The translations under genes and the position numbers were made by a program. DNA of 64,000 bases from Candidatus Mycobacterium wuenschmannii. Lineage in GTDB: Bacteria; Actinomycetota; Actinomycetes; Mycobacteriales; Mycobacteriaceae. The notes under the pieces were generated by a model that saw nothing but the letters and a program-made list of their open reading frames with translations, made no database searches and was not told where the DNA came from. Positions 53,735 through 64,000 of the stretch are shown here, piece by piece; the stretch's first letter is position 1; each line of letters begins with the position of its first letter. The stretch is taken from positions 4,154,001-4,218,000 of the forward strand of contig NZ_CP126981.1 of assembly GCF_030252325.1 (NCBI RefSeq). The letters run 5' to 3'.

Positions 53735-54108
53735 TGGCCAAGAAGGACGACGCGGCCCGGACGTTTCTGATCTCGGTCGCCGCCGAGCTGGCCGGTATGC
53801 ATGCGCAGACGCTGCGCACCTACGACCGGCTCGGTCTGGTGAGTCCCAGCCGCAGTTCCGGTGGGGGACGGCGCTATTCGCAGCATGACGTGGACCTGCT
53901 CCGCGAGGTGCAACGGCTGTCCCAGGACGAGGGCGTCAATCTGGCTGGGATCAAAAGGATTATCGAGCTGACGAATCAGGTCGAGGCGCTGCAGTCGCGG
54001 CTGCAGGAGATGGCCGCCGAGATCGAGGTATTGTCGCGCAACCAGCGGCGCGACATCGCGGTCGTCCCGAAGAGCACCGCTGTGGTGGTCTGGAAGCCGC
54101 GCCGCTGA
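53734..54108 (+). CDS. hspR: Heat-shock repressor HspR
   Basis: A 124-residue MerR-type regulator. The winged helix-turn-helix is at the N-terminus (MHAQTLRTYDRLGLVSPSRS), followed by GGRRYSQHDVDLLREVQRLS and a coiled coil. HspR binds HAIR sequences together with DnaK, shutting off dnaK and clpB until DnaK is titrated by unfolded protein. Three matching sites are in this window. The gene is last in the operon, so it is autoregulated. A strong hairpin follows. Confidence 0.97.
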   Translation: MAKKDDAARTFLISVAAELAGMHAQTLRTYDRLGLVSPSRSSGGGRRYSQHDVDLLREVQRLSQDEGVNLAGIKRIIELTNQVEALQSRLQEMAAEIEVLSRNQRRDIAVVPKSTAVVVWKPRR

Positions 54109-54117
54109 GTTCTTGCG

Positions 54118-54174
54118 CGAAACCGAAGCCAGGGCTGCGATTGTCCCGAATTCGCAGCCCTGGCTTCTGTTTCG
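54118..54174. terminator. Large hairpin between convergent hspR and aldose epimerase genes
   Basis: A perfect 16-bp stem (GAAGCCAGGGCTGCGA with TCGCAGCCCTGGCTTC) and 11-base loop, extended by CGAAAC/GTTTCG after one mismatch. It lies 10 bases after hspR and 7 bases before the other gene's end, so it can end transcripts from both sides. Confidence 0.85.
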
Positions 54175-54181
54175 GTGAGGC

Positions 54182-55072
54182 CTACACCCGAATCGAGAAC
54201 TGCGCGACGCCCCAGTCGCCGGGCTGCGCGGAGCGGTAGCCGCCGGACCGCAGCGCGTCGGCGACCGCGGTCATCGGCTCGAAGCACACGACGTCCTCGC
54301 CGGGTGGCGCGAAGATCTGCGCTGCGGGGTAACCCTCTTCGAAGTGGACCTCGATGCGCCGGCCACCACCGGACACCGCGAACGCCGAGCCGTCGGCAAC
54401 CTGGTCGTAACCATCATCAAAAGTCCTGTCGCCCAACGGTTCACTGATCGCCGGCTGGACAATCGCATCGCCGGTCGGCAGCCCCTTGTCGTCGAGCGTC
54501 AGGTGGCGCATCGCCGGGGTCTCGATCAGCCACTGATCGCGTGGCACGCCGGGCAGTTGCAGGTAGGGGTGGAAGCCGAAGCACAATGGAACGGCCTGTT
54601 CACCGGTCGGTGTCACCGAGACGCGTAGCCGCAGCGTCCGGTCGACGAGCGTGATGGTCAGCGACAGCCGGTGCGGAAAAGGAAAGCTGGCCAGCAATTC
54701 GTCGTCGGTGGTGAAGTCGACCCCGGCGGCGAGTTCGTGCTCGGACTCGTGGGTCACCCGCCAGTTGGAAAACGCAGCGAGGACGCCATGGATCGGTAGC
54801 CCGTTGGGATCGGTGCGCACCCCGTACTCGCCGTCGGTCAGTGTGACCGTCGTGCCCTCGGCTTCATAGGTGTTGGCGCCCAGCCGATTTGCCCATGGGT
54901 ACAGGATTGGGATGCCCATTGTCTTCCCGTTGGCGACGTAGGCATCCAATCCGCGGCGCTGCCCGAGCAGTTCGACGCCGTCGTCGGTCAGCGAGATGCC
55001 GATCATGCCGGCCTCCGGCACGAATTGGGCCTCGACCGAGGATGACGGGTCGCTCAGCGTGACGATATGCAC
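54182..55072 (-). CDS. Aldose 1-epimerase family protein
   Basis: A 296-residue mutarotase-fold enzyme that interconverts alpha and beta sugars. Seen: YPWANRLGANTYEAEG, LPIHGVLAAFSNW with the first His, the second catalytic His in CFGFHPYLQLPG, and the catalytic Glu in VVCFEPMTAVADAL. Length is normal. The substrate could be glucose, galactose or a sugar phosphate (the closely related YeaD type acts on the latter). It converges on hspR. Confidence 0.93.
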   Translation of the reverse strand: MHIVTLSDPSSSVEAQFVPEAGMIGISLTDDGVELLGQRRGLDAYVANGKTMGIPILYPWANRLGANTYEAEGTTVTLTDGEYGVRTDPNGLPIHGVLAAFSNWRVTHESEHELAAGVDFTTDDELLASFPFPHRLSLTITLVDRTLRLRVSVTPTGEQAVPLCFGFHPYLQLPGVPRDQWLIETPAMRHLTLDDKGLPTGDAIVQPAISEPLGDRTFDDGYDQVADGSAFAVSGGGRRIEVHFEEGYPAAQIFAPPGEDVVCFEPMTAVADALRSGGYRSAQPGDWGVAQFSIRV

Positions 55073-55096
55073 GTAACCGACACTATGCGAAGGCGG

Positions 55097-56260
55097 CTAG
55101 CGGGACAGCGGGTCGTGCTGAATGCGGTCGGGTGGCGCACCCTTGGCGATCAGCGCATCCCTGGTCGCGCGGACCATGTCCGGGCCGCCGCTGATCAGGA
55201 TCTGCCGATCACCCCAGTTGCCGTAGCGGGTGACGACGTCCAGCAGCTTTCCGGTCTGGCGTACGTGCAGACCGCGCGGCGGCGTGACGTCGGGATAGTC
55301 GGCCGCCCACGCCGGGTCACCGGCGAACTCGGATACCGGTGTCACCGACAGCCACGGGTTGCTCGACGCGATCTGCCACAGCGTCGGCAGGTCGTAGAGC
55401 TCGCACGGGTAGCGGCCACCGAAGAACATGTGCACGCGCGGGTTCTCGCCCCAGCGCGCGAGGTCCATGACGAGCGCACGCAGCGGCGCGAGCCCGGTGC
55501 TGCCCGCCACCATCAGCACGTCCTCACCGTCGCGGTCGACCTGCAGGGCGCCGTGCGGACTGGACAACCGCCAGCGGTCGCCGGCCCGTGTCTCGTTGAC
55601 GATCGCGTTGCTGACCAACCCGCCCGACACCGCCCGGACGTGGAACTCGACCGCGCCGGTATCATCCGGCGGGATGGCCGGTGTCAGGTACCGCCAGCGC
55701 CGCGGGCATTGCGGCACAGCAACATTCACGTATTGCCCGGCGTGGTACGGCATCGGGTTGTCCAGCTGCAGCCGGACCACGGCCAGGTCGCGGGAGACCC
55801 GGACCTGCTCGACGACGGTGCCGTCCCACCAGGCCGGGCCCTGCTCGGCGTCGGCGGCCCCGCTCATCACCCCGGCGAACAGGTTCAGCGACTGCTGGGC
55901 GGCGGTGTCGACGGCGTCGGTCCACGAGTCGGTGAGCGTCTCGCGCAGCGTTGCGTACAGCGCCTGTCCGAGTGTTTGGTAATGCTCGGCCACGACGCCG
56001 TACTTGCGATGGTCGCGGCCGAGTTGGGCGAGAAACGCGACCGGTTCCTCGGAGCGTTGGGCGATCAATTCGCCGTACAGCCATTTCAGCGCCTGCGCGA
56101 AGGCTGCCCGCTGGGCGCCCATGTCCGGCGGGAACAGGTCGCGCGGGGAGACGTCGAAGGCGAACCAGCGGGTATAGAACCGGCCGATGAGCCCGTTGCG
56201 GTCGTCCGGGTCGATCGCGGCGTGCAGCACCGCCAGCGCGTCCCGGTCGTTGAGGCTCAC
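55097..56260 (-). CDS. Type II flavohaemoglobin-like oxidoreductase
   Basis: A 387-residue globin/FAD/NAD fusion. Residues 1 to about 140 are globin-like, with LGRDHRKYGV holding the likely haem-binding His. Then a ferredoxin-reductase-type FAD domain (AGQYVNVAVPQCPRRWRYLT) and an NAD domain (EDVLMVAGSTGLAPLRAL; ILISGGPDMVRATRDALIAK). The FAD loop reads RWRYLTPA instead of RxYS, as in M. tuberculosis Rv0385, the type II flavohaemoglobin reported to act in D-lactate oxidation rather than NO dioxygenation. Rv0385 lies next to clpB there as well. Confidence 0.9.
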   Translation of the reverse strand: MSLNDRDALAVLHAAIDPDDRNGLIGRFYTRWFAFDVSPRDLFPPDMGAQRAAFAQALKWLYGELIAQRSEEPVAFLAQLGRDHRKYGVVAEHYQTLGQALYATLRETLTDSWTDAVDTAAQQSLNLFAGVMSGAADAEQGPAWWDGTVVEQVRVSRDLAVVRLQLDNPMPYHAGQYVNVAVPQCPRRWRYLTPAIPPDDTGAVEFHVRAVSGGLVSNAIVNETRAGDRWRLSSPHGALQVDRDGEDVLMVAGSTGLAPLRALVMDLARWGENPRVHMFFGGRYPCELYDLPTLWQIASSNPWLSVTPVSEFAGDPAWAADYPDVTPPRGLHVRQTGKLLDVVTRYGNWGDRQILISGGPDMVRATRDALIAKGAPPDRIQHDPLSR

Positions 56261-56293
56261 GGCCGCCGATCTTATGCCTGACCGGGCGGGACC

Positions 56294-56977
56294 TCAGCTG
56301 AGTGCGGTCACGCCGTGGTAGAGCACCATCCCGCCGATCAGGACGAGAACCGCGGCGAGCATGGCGGCGTTGTTGCGCTCCATCCACTCCTTGAGCCGCG
56401 CCATCGGATCGTCGAGGCGGTTGCCGGCGGCCGCGTAGGCGAGGACGGGGATTGCGACGGTCGACGCGGCGACCGCGATGTAGATCGCTCCCGTCACCAA
56501 TTCGCCCGTGCGGCCGAGCTTTCCGCTGCCGATGGCCAGCCCGGCCAGCGCGCACATTGTCAGCACCTCGATTCGGACCACCGTCAGCACCGCACCGAAG
56601 ACCGCGGCCCGCGGGGGCGTGAGCGTCTCGAACGATCGCATCCACTTCGGCGACTCGGAGTGGCCCCCGCGGTGCAGCCAGCGGTAGATGCCGAACGCGA
56701 TCAGCGCCAGTCCCAGCACCACGCGCGTCCACGAGGCCCAGAGCGGCGGCTTGTCGTGCAGGCCGGTCAGGGCGTCAGACGACGCGATGAACCCGGCGGT
56801 CAACGCGATCAGGCCGACGAGCCAGCCGGCGAGGAACGCGAGACCGGTCGGCCGCGGCCGTGGCGTCTGCAGCACCAGCACCGCGGGGATCACCGACAAC
56901 GGCGAGATCGACACCACGAGCGCCAGCGGAACCAGCGTGCTCAGCAGGGAAACCCAACTTGCGGTCACGCGCAGCAT
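56294..56977 (-). CDS. Membrane protein of the LysE/GAP type
   Basis: A 227-residue membrane protein with six helices. The ATG at 56977 starts just before the first helix (VSLLSTLVPLALVVSISPLS). SPLSVIPAVLVLQTPRPRPTGL resembles the GAP family (Sap/GAP proteins thought to export glycolipids) within the LysE superfamily. The middle loop is basic (RWLHRGGHSESPKW). Function uncertain; export of a lipid or small molecule is the best guess from the family. Confidence 0.85.
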   Translation of the reverse strand: MLRVTASWVSLLSTLVPLALVVSISPLSVIPAVLVLQTPRPRPTGLAFLAGWLVGLIALTAGFIASSDALTGLHDKPPLWASWTRVVLGLALIAFGIYRWLHRGGHSESPKWMRSFETLTPPRAAVFGAVLTVVRIEVLTMCALAGLAIGSGKLGRTGELVTGAIYIAVAASTVAIPVLAYAAAGNRLDDPMARLKEWMERNNAAMLAAVLVLIGGMVLYHGVTALS

Positions 56978-57105
56978 CTTCGCATCGAGCGGTCGATCGT
57001 GCGGGGCGAACCACCGCGTGACGACGAGTCCCAGCGGCACGCGCGGACCATGATGGGCAAGGGCTGGGTGCGCATCGCCGGCCAGCTCGGCGCGATGCTC
57101 GACGA

Positions 57106-57411
57106 CTAGCGCTTTCGCTGGAGAGTCCAGGCCGGCACCCAGTGCGTCACGGTCTTGCGCTTGGACCCGTAGGCGATCGGATACGTCACCAACCCCCACC
57201 AGTCGCCCTGCTCGCAGATGCCCCAGCAGGTCAGCCGACCCTCGACGACCTTGTGCAGTTGCAGCCCGTTGGCCTGGTAGCGCCCGGTGCGGTGCGGCTC
57301 GCGGGGAAACAGCACGGTCAGGTCGATCAGCACGGTGACCGGCGGGCGCACCACCCGGAACGGATTGCGCAGCGGCTGCCCGTTGTATCCGATCGAGGCC
57401 AGGTCTCCCAC
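57106..57411 (-). CDS. Conserved-looking small protein of unknown function
   Basis: A 101-residue protein, MGDLASIGYNGQPLRNPFRV to TLQRKR. It has seven aromatic residues in its second half (CWGICEQGDWWGLVTYPIAY) and a basic end. It has no signal peptide and no recognised domain. Codon use is typical and no alternative frame fits better. It shares a short region with the divergent membrane-protein gene at 57524. Confidence 0.65.
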   Translation of the reverse strand: MGDLASIGYNGQPLRNPFRVVRPPVTVLIDLTVLFPREPHRTGRYQANGLQLHKVVEGRLTCWGICEQGDWWGLVTYPIAYGSKRKTVTHWVPAWTLQRKR

Positions 57412-57523
57412 TGTTCGATCATACGTTCGAATGAGCGGGCTGGAGGATGATCCGATCGCTCTCCGATCGCCGCTGCTGAGGCCTAGGATCGGCGCTCACG
57501 GGGGCACGTCGGAGGTGCATTCG

Positions 57524-58366
57524 ATGGGCAGATTCTCGCGCGGTTGGGCGCTCACCCGGCGGAGCTGGGACGTGCTGCGGGGCGACGCGTCGCTGGCGGT
57601 CTTTCCAATCCTGTCGACGATCTTCGCCGCCCTGGCGATGGTGTCGATCTGGGCGCCGACGCTGATCAGCCGCGGTGTCTTCGACCATCAGACGGTCGAG
57701 CGCAACGACCCCGTCATCTATGCCGCCGGCATCGCCTCGGCATACGCGTCGACCTTCGTCGCGCTGTTCTTCAACGTGGCGCTGGCCGCGTGTGCGGCCC
57801 GCTCGATGCGCGGCGAGGACACCAGGGTTCGCGACGGGCTGGCGGCGGCCGCCCGCCGGATCGGCCCGATCCTGGGCTGGACGCTGGTGGCGACGACGTT
57901 CGGCCTGCTGCTGCGGGCGTTCGAGAACCGGGTGCCGCTGCTGGGCAAGATCGTGGCCGGAATCGCCGGTGCCGCATGGGGAATCGCGACGTTCTTTGTC
58001 GTGCCGGTGATCGCCCTCGAGGGCACCGGACCGCTGACATCGCTGCGACACTCGGCCGCGATCATCAGGGCGCGTTGGGGCGAGGGCGCGACGGGCGCGG
58101 CGACGATCGGCTTGGTGACGGTCGGCTTCAGTCTCTTTCTCGGGACGGTGTCGGTGTTCGCGGTGATGTTCCTGCTGATGGGTGGGCAGGCGCTGGCGGG
58201 CTGGATCGTGCTGGCGGTCGCGGCCCTGTTGATGTTCGCCGCCGCGGTCGTTTCGGCGACGCTGAGCCAGATCTTCCGCGTCGCGGTCTATGAGTTCGCG
58301 CTGAACGGGCAGACGCCCGGCGGGTTCGACGGCCCGCAGTTGCAGGCGGCGTTCCGGCCGGCGTGA
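57524..58366 (+). CDS. DUF6159-like membrane protein
   Basis: A 280-residue membrane protein with about six helices. The ATG at 57524 follows GGAGGTG and starts MGRFSRGWALTRRSWDVLRG, a basic amphipathic N-terminus typical of the family I know as DUF6159. LRHSAAIIRARWGEGATGA and SQIFRVAVYEFALNG, near the end, are also typical. It stands 124 bases before clpB on the same strand. Function unknown. Confidence 0.8.
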   Translation: MGRFSRGWALTRRSWDVLRGDASLAVFPILSTIFAALAMVSIWAPTLISRGVFDHQTVERNDPVIYAAGIASAYASTFVALFFNVALAACAARSMRGEDTRVRDGLAAAARRIGPILGWTLVATTFGLLLRAFENRVPLLGKIVAGIAGAAWGIATFFVVPVIALEGTGPLTSLRHSAAIIRARWGEGATGAATIGLVTVGFSLFLGTVSVFAVMFLLMGGQALAGWIVLAVAALLMFAAAVVSATLSQIFRVAVYEFALNGQTPGGFDGPQLQAAFRPA

Positions 58367-58392
58367 GTGGAGTCGGGTAAAAATAGTTAGAG

Positions 58393-58413
58393 TTGAGCGG
58401 AACAGACTCAACC
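58393..58413. promoter_or_regulatory. HspR site (HAIR) before clpB
   Basis: GTTGAGC-N7-ACTCAAC fits the HAIR consensus with three mismatches. Its 7-base spacer contains the SigH -35 GGAACA. HspR bound here would cover the promoter. Confidence 0.8.
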
Positions 58414-58425
58414 TTGACGGCGTTG
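58400..58425 (+). promoter_or_regulatory. SigH-type promoter of clpB
   Basis: GGAACA (58400-58405), 17 bases, then GTT (58423-58425) preceded by C. Same layout as the dnaK promoter. The -35 lies inside the HAIR spacer, so HspR and the sigma factor should exclude each other. Confidence 0.65.
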
Positions 58426-58489
58426 AACAACGCGACAAGCATTTTTATCGGGCCGCTGTCGGCCCTCTCACACTCTGAACGGAGGTGTC

Positions 58490-61036
<2,547 letters not shown>

Positions 61037-61145
61037 TGGGCTACCGGGTCGGTGTGGCGTGCTGCTACGCCGACTCGGTAGCAAACATTAATTCTGTTGT
61101 GACCTGCTCGCATTCCCGGTCCCGGGCTAACAGCGGTTAGGCTAC

Positions 61146-62000
61146 GTGGCGATGGTTCCGCTTTGGTTTACGCTCTCCGCGCTGTGCTTCGTCGGTGCGG
61201 CGGTGTTGCTGTACGTCGACATCGACCGCCGCCGGGGACGAGGACGGCGCCGTAAGTCGTGGGCTCGTTCGCACGGATTCGACTACGAGCCGGAATCCAC
61301 TGAGATCCTCAAGCGGTGGAAGCGCGGCGTGATGTCGACCGTCGGCAGCAACATCCCGGCCCGCAACGTCGTCCTCGGCCAGATCCGCGGCGAGGCCGTC
61401 TTCATCTTCGACCTCGAAGAGGTCGCGACCGTGATCGCGCTGCACCGCAAGGTCGGCACCAACGTCGTGGTCGACGTCCGGCTCAAGGGACTGAAAGAGC
61501 CTCGCGAGAACGACATTTGGCTGCTCGGCGCGATCGGGCCGCGGATGGTGTACTCCACCAACCTCGACGCCGCCCGGCGCGCTTGCGATCGCCGCATGGT
61601 CACCTTCGCGCACACCGCGCCCGACTGCGCCGAGATCATGTGGAACGAGCAGAACTGGACGCTGGTCAGCATGCCGATCGGCAGCACCCGCGCCCAGTGG
61701 GACGAGGGTCTGCGCACGGTCCGCCAGTTCAACGACCTGCTGCGGGTGCTGCCCCCGGTGCCGCAGTCGGGCTCCGGCGCATCGCAGGCGCCCAGTCGCC
61801 GCAAGGCGGCGCCGAGCCGTCCGCTCGCCCCGGCGCCCGCCGGTCGCGCCGAGACGCCGCAGCGCCAGCCCGAAACATCCGCCCGTGAGGGTGGGGCCTC
61901 GACGCGAGCCACTGCGACCCCGCCGCCCGCGCGGCAAGAGCCGAGCCGCCGCCCGCCGACCGGGCGCAATGGTCACCAGGCGTCGCACCACCAGCGCTGA
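61146..62000 (+). CDS. ttfA: TtfA-like trehalose monomycolate transport factor
   Basis: A 284-residue protein with a single N-terminal membrane helix (PLWFTLSALCFVGAAVLLYV), a globular domain to about residue 205 and a disordered Pro/Arg/Ala-rich C-terminus. Order (clpB, this gene, pyrE) and size fit M. tuberculosis Rv0383c. That protein and its M. smegmatis homologue were described as TtfA, a partner of MmpL3 needed for trehalose monomycolate transport. Start GTG 61146 or ATG 61152. The domain has FDYEPESTEILKRWKRGVMS and WNEQNWTLVSMPIGST. Confidence 0.85.
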   Translation: MAMVPLWFTLSALCFVGAAVLLYVDIDRRRGRGRRRKSWARSHGFDYEPESTEILKRWKRGVMSTVGSNIPARNVVLGQIRGEAVFIFDLEEVATVIALHRKVGTNVVVDVRLKGLKEPRENDIWLLGAIGPRMVYSTNLDAARRACDRRMVTFAHTAPDCAEIMWNEQNWTLVSMPIGSTRAQWDEGLRTVRQFNDLLRVLPPVPQSGSGASQAPSRRKAAPSRPLAPAPAGRAETPQRQPETSAREGGASTRATATPPPARQEPSRRPPTGRNGHQASHHQR

Positions 62001-62086
62001 ATTCACATCCGCCACACCGGCCTCCGGCCGCGGCGGGTACCGATGTGCCCGCCTCTGAGCGAATTCGCGCTCAGTACACTGGCGCC

Positions 62087-62866
62087 GTGCCTCGCCCCGT
62101 CGCCCTGATCACCGGGCCCACATCCGGAATCGGCGAGGGATTCGCGCGGCGCTACGCGGCCGACGGCTACGACCTGGTGCTGGTGTCCCGCGATGTCAGC
62201 CGCCTCGAAGCGCTGGCCGCGGAGCTGTCCTCCGAGGGCGGCCGCAAGGTCGAGGTGCTGCCCGCCGATCTCGCCGACTCCGCCGGTCGCGACAAGGTGG
62301 CCGACCGCTTGGCCGCCGGCGGCGTCGATGCCCTGGTCAACAACGCCGGCTTCGGCACCTCCGGCGAATTCTGGACCGCCGACCCCGCCCTGCTGCAGCG
62401 CCAACTCGACGTCAATGTCACCGCGGTGGTCCAGCTGACTCGCGCCGCGTTGCCGGCGATGATCGACAAGGGCGCCGGTACCGTCATCAACGTCGCGAGC
62501 GTGGCAGGCCTGCTGTCGGGTCGCGGCTCGACCTACTCGGCGTCCAAGGCCTACGTGGTGTCGTTCACCGAAGGCCTGGCCGCCGGGCTGCGCGGCACCG
62601 GCGTCAGCATCCACGTGCTGTGCCCGGGCTACGTGCACACCGAATTCCACGACCGCGCGGGCATCGACATGGCATCGCTGCCGTCGTTCATGTGGCTCGA
62701 GGTCGACGACGTGGTTCGAACCACCTTCGCCGACGTCGCCCGCGGCACCGTGTTGATCATTCCCGGGCTGCAGTACAAGGCGATCACCAGCGTCACCCGG
62801 ATGGTGCCGCGACCGGTGTCACGCGCCTTCACGAGCGTTTTCGGGCGGGGCCGTGGCCGGACCTGA
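62087..62866 (+). CDS. Short-chain dehydrogenase
   Basis: A 259-residue SDR of the classical, ketoreductase-like kind. The GTG at 62087 is chosen because the Rossmann strand begins there (MPRPVALITGPTSGIGEGFA). NNAG, the Ser of VINVASVAGLLSG and the YSASK catalytic pair are intact. LVLVSRDVSRLEALAAEL indicates NADP preference. The C-terminus is basic (SVFGRGRGRT). Its last 14 bases overlap the pyrE start, so it is in the pyrE operon. Substrate unknown. Confidence 0.93.
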   Translation: MPRPVALITGPTSGIGEGFARRYAADGYDLVLVSRDVSRLEALAAELSSEGGRKVEVLPADLADSAGRDKVADRLAAGGVDALVNNAGFGTSGEFWTADPALLQRQLDVNVTAVVQLTRAALPAMIDKGAGTVINVASVAGLLSGRGSTYSASKAYVVSFTEGLAAGLRGTGVSIHVLCPGYVHTEFHDRAGIDMASLPSFMWLEVDDVVRTTFADVARGTVLIIPGLQYKAITSVTRMVPRPVSRAFTSVFGRGRGRT

Positions 62867-63392
62867 CAAGACCGAATTAGCCGATCTGGTACGGCAATTG
62901 GCCGTCGTGCACGGCCGGGTCACCCTGTCGTCCGGCAAGGAGGCCGACTACTACGTCGACCTGCGCCGAGCCACCCTGCACCACCGGGCCGCCCCGCTGA
63001 TCGGTCGCCTGGTCCGCGAGCTCACCGCCGACTGGGACTACGCCGCCGTCGGCGGCCTCACGCTGGGTGCCGACCCGGTGGCGACCGCCGTCATGCACGC
63101 GCCCGGGCGGCCGATCGATACCTTCGTCGTGCGTAAATCGGTGAAAACCCATGGCATGCAACGCCTTATCGAAGGGCCCGACATCGCCGGTAAGCGCGTG
63201 CTGGTGGTCGAGGACACCAGCACCACCGGCGGCTCCGCGCTGACCGCGGTGCGCGCGGTGCTGGAGGCCGGTGCCGAGGTCGCGGGCGTCGCGACCGTGG
63301 TCGACCGCGCCACCGGTGCGGCCGAAGCCATTGAGGCCGAGGGCTTTCCGTACCGCAGCGTGCTTGGTCTGGCGGACCTCGGGCTGAGTTAG
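62853..63392 (+). CDS. pyrE: Orotate phosphoribosyltransferase
   Basis: A 179-residue enzyme of pyrimidine synthesis joining orotate and PRPP to give orotidylate. Seen: the PRPP loop VLVVEDTSTTGGSALTAV, FVVRKSVKTHGMQRLIEGPD (flexible catalytic loop), and ALSSGKEADYYVD-like LSSGKEADYYVDLRR near the N-terminus. Length is normal. The GTG at 62853 overlaps the SDR end by 14 bases, so expression is probably coupled. Confidence 0.97.
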   Translation: MAGPDKTELADLVRQLAVVHGRVTLSSGKEADYYVDLRRATLHHRAAPLIGRLVRELTADWDYAAVGGLTLGADPVATAVMHAPGRPIDTFVVRKSVKTHGMQRLIEGPDIAGKRVLVVEDTSTTGGSALTAVRAVLEAGAEVAGVATVVDRATGAAEAIEAEGFPYRSVLGLADLGLS

Positions 63393-63397
63393 TCGCC

Positions 63398-64000
63398 GTG
63401 CGCACTGTCCTCGCGATGATCGCGGCGTTGTTGTTGCTGTGCGGTTGCTCGAATTCGTCCGCACAGCAACGGGTTTACGGCGCCGGGACCGCGCGGATCG
63501 GCGAATCGCAGGCGGTCCTGGGTTGGAACACCTCGATCTCGAACCTGCGCTGGCAAGACGACTACGTGCTCGTCGACGTCGACGCGGCTCCCGCCGACCC
63601 GGCCAAGCCGCATGCGGACGCGCGCGACATCCGATTCGGGCTGTACGGCGCCCTGGCGCACCCATTGGAGGCCGTCGGCATCGGCAGCTGTGACGGCGTG
63701 AAAAACGTTGTCATTCAATCGCTTTTCGCACCCGGCGGCAATCGCCTCACCGGAACGGCCTGTCTCGGCCCGATGAAGGAACGCGCCGCCGTTCGCGGGG
63801 TCTACCTGTATTCGCCCCGCGACCGCATCCCCGACACCGCGGCCGCCTACGCGGCGGCGTTCCCGGTCGGGGTCCTGCCGACCAAGGAGAGTGACACCGG
63901 GTTGGTGGTCCGGACAACCAGCGCCGCGGCGTGGCGGACCGACGGCACGCAGCTCAGTCAGCAGTCGCTCGGCGACCCGGCGGCGTTCACCGGCACCGGC
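63398..64000 (+). CDS. Lipoprotein, Rv0381c-like, 3' end beyond window
   Basis: The frame is open from GTG 63398 to the end of the window (201 codons). It begins MRTVLAMIAALLLLCGCSNS, a signal peptide with a lipobox ending LCGC, so the product is probably lipidated at the second Cys. The mature part starts SNSSAQQRVYGAGTARIGES and contains WNTSISNLRWQDDYVLVDVD, with further Cys (GSCDG, TACLG). Position after pyrE and size so far fit M. tuberculosis Rv0381c, a protein of unknown function. Confidence 0.85.
   Translation, partial: MRTVLAMIAALLLLCGCSNSSAQQRVYGAGTARIGESQAVLGWNTSISNLRWQDDYVLVDVDAAPADPAKPHADARDIRFGLYGALAHPLEAVGIGSCDGVKNVVIQSLFAPGGNRLTGTACLGPMKERAAVRGVYLYSPRDRIPDTAAAYAAAFPVGVLPTKESDTGLVVRTTSAAAWRTDGTQLSQQSLGDPAAFTGTG

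Overview
The window is high-GC actinobacterial DNA. A PPE protein with the SVP motif, a DUF732 protein, an MmpL transporter, a mycofactocin-type SDR, F420-type oxidoreductases and a TtfA-like protein place it in a mycobacterium. From memory, parts of the gene order (dcd, udgA, rmlA, aspC, Rv0338c-like gene; an lpqJ-like lipoprotein and ansP; dnaK-grpE-dnaJ-hspR; clpB, ttfA, pyrE) follow Mycobacterium tuberculosis Rv0321-Rv0385. Several extra blocks suggest an environmental, Mycolicibacterium-like species. No insertion sequence, prophage or CRISPR array was seen.

Layout. 1-8.5 kb: the 3' part of an MmpL transporter, a P450/mycofactocin-SDR pair, an SRPBCC protein, a secreted GH92 mannosidase and a peptidoglycan-binding HExxH protein. 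8.5-16.3 kb: two very large, translationally coupled genes of unknown function; the upstream one starts with a lectin-like seven-repeat propeller. 16.4-20.8 kb: an esterase, small secreted proteins, a possibly iron-regulated exported protein, a divergent uracil-DNA-glycosylase-like gene and tRNA-Gly. 20.9-28.5 kb: dcd, an ammonium transporter with an altered twin-His motif, and three tandem paralogues with a degenerate actin/Hsp70-like N-terminal domain, one membrane segment and Pro/Gly-rich tails. 28.6-34.6 kb: udgA, rmlA, a PPE gene, a DUF732 gene and an aminotransferase. 34.6-40.9 kb: a membrane Fe-S reductase with a repeat tail, three tandem His-tailed membrane proteins, an F420-type oxidoreductase and a DHFR-like protein. 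40.8-49.6 kb: MFS transporter, an MsrA remnant, a lipoprotein, sulfatase, PPOX protein, aldehyde dehydrogenase, enoyl-CoA hydratase, TetR and an asparagine-permease-like gene. 49.7-64 kb: the HspR heat-shock operon, an aldose epimerase, a type II flavohaemoglobin-like gene, membrane proteins, clpB, ttfA, an SDR, pyrE and the start of a lipoprotein gene.

How it works together. The heat-shock block is the best understood part. DnaK, GrpE, DnaJ and their repressor HspR form an overlapping operon, and clpB lies 4.4 kb away. Both promoter regions carry HspR inverted repeats (HAIR) and SigH-type promoter sequences. The most original parts are the giant gene pair with its neighbouring zincin-like protein, the three actin/Hsp70-like wall-spanning paralogues, and the triplet of His-tailed membrane proteins. 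Three coding regions have single-base frame breaks, all beside C/G runs in low-complexity DNA; these may be assembly errors or true variation.
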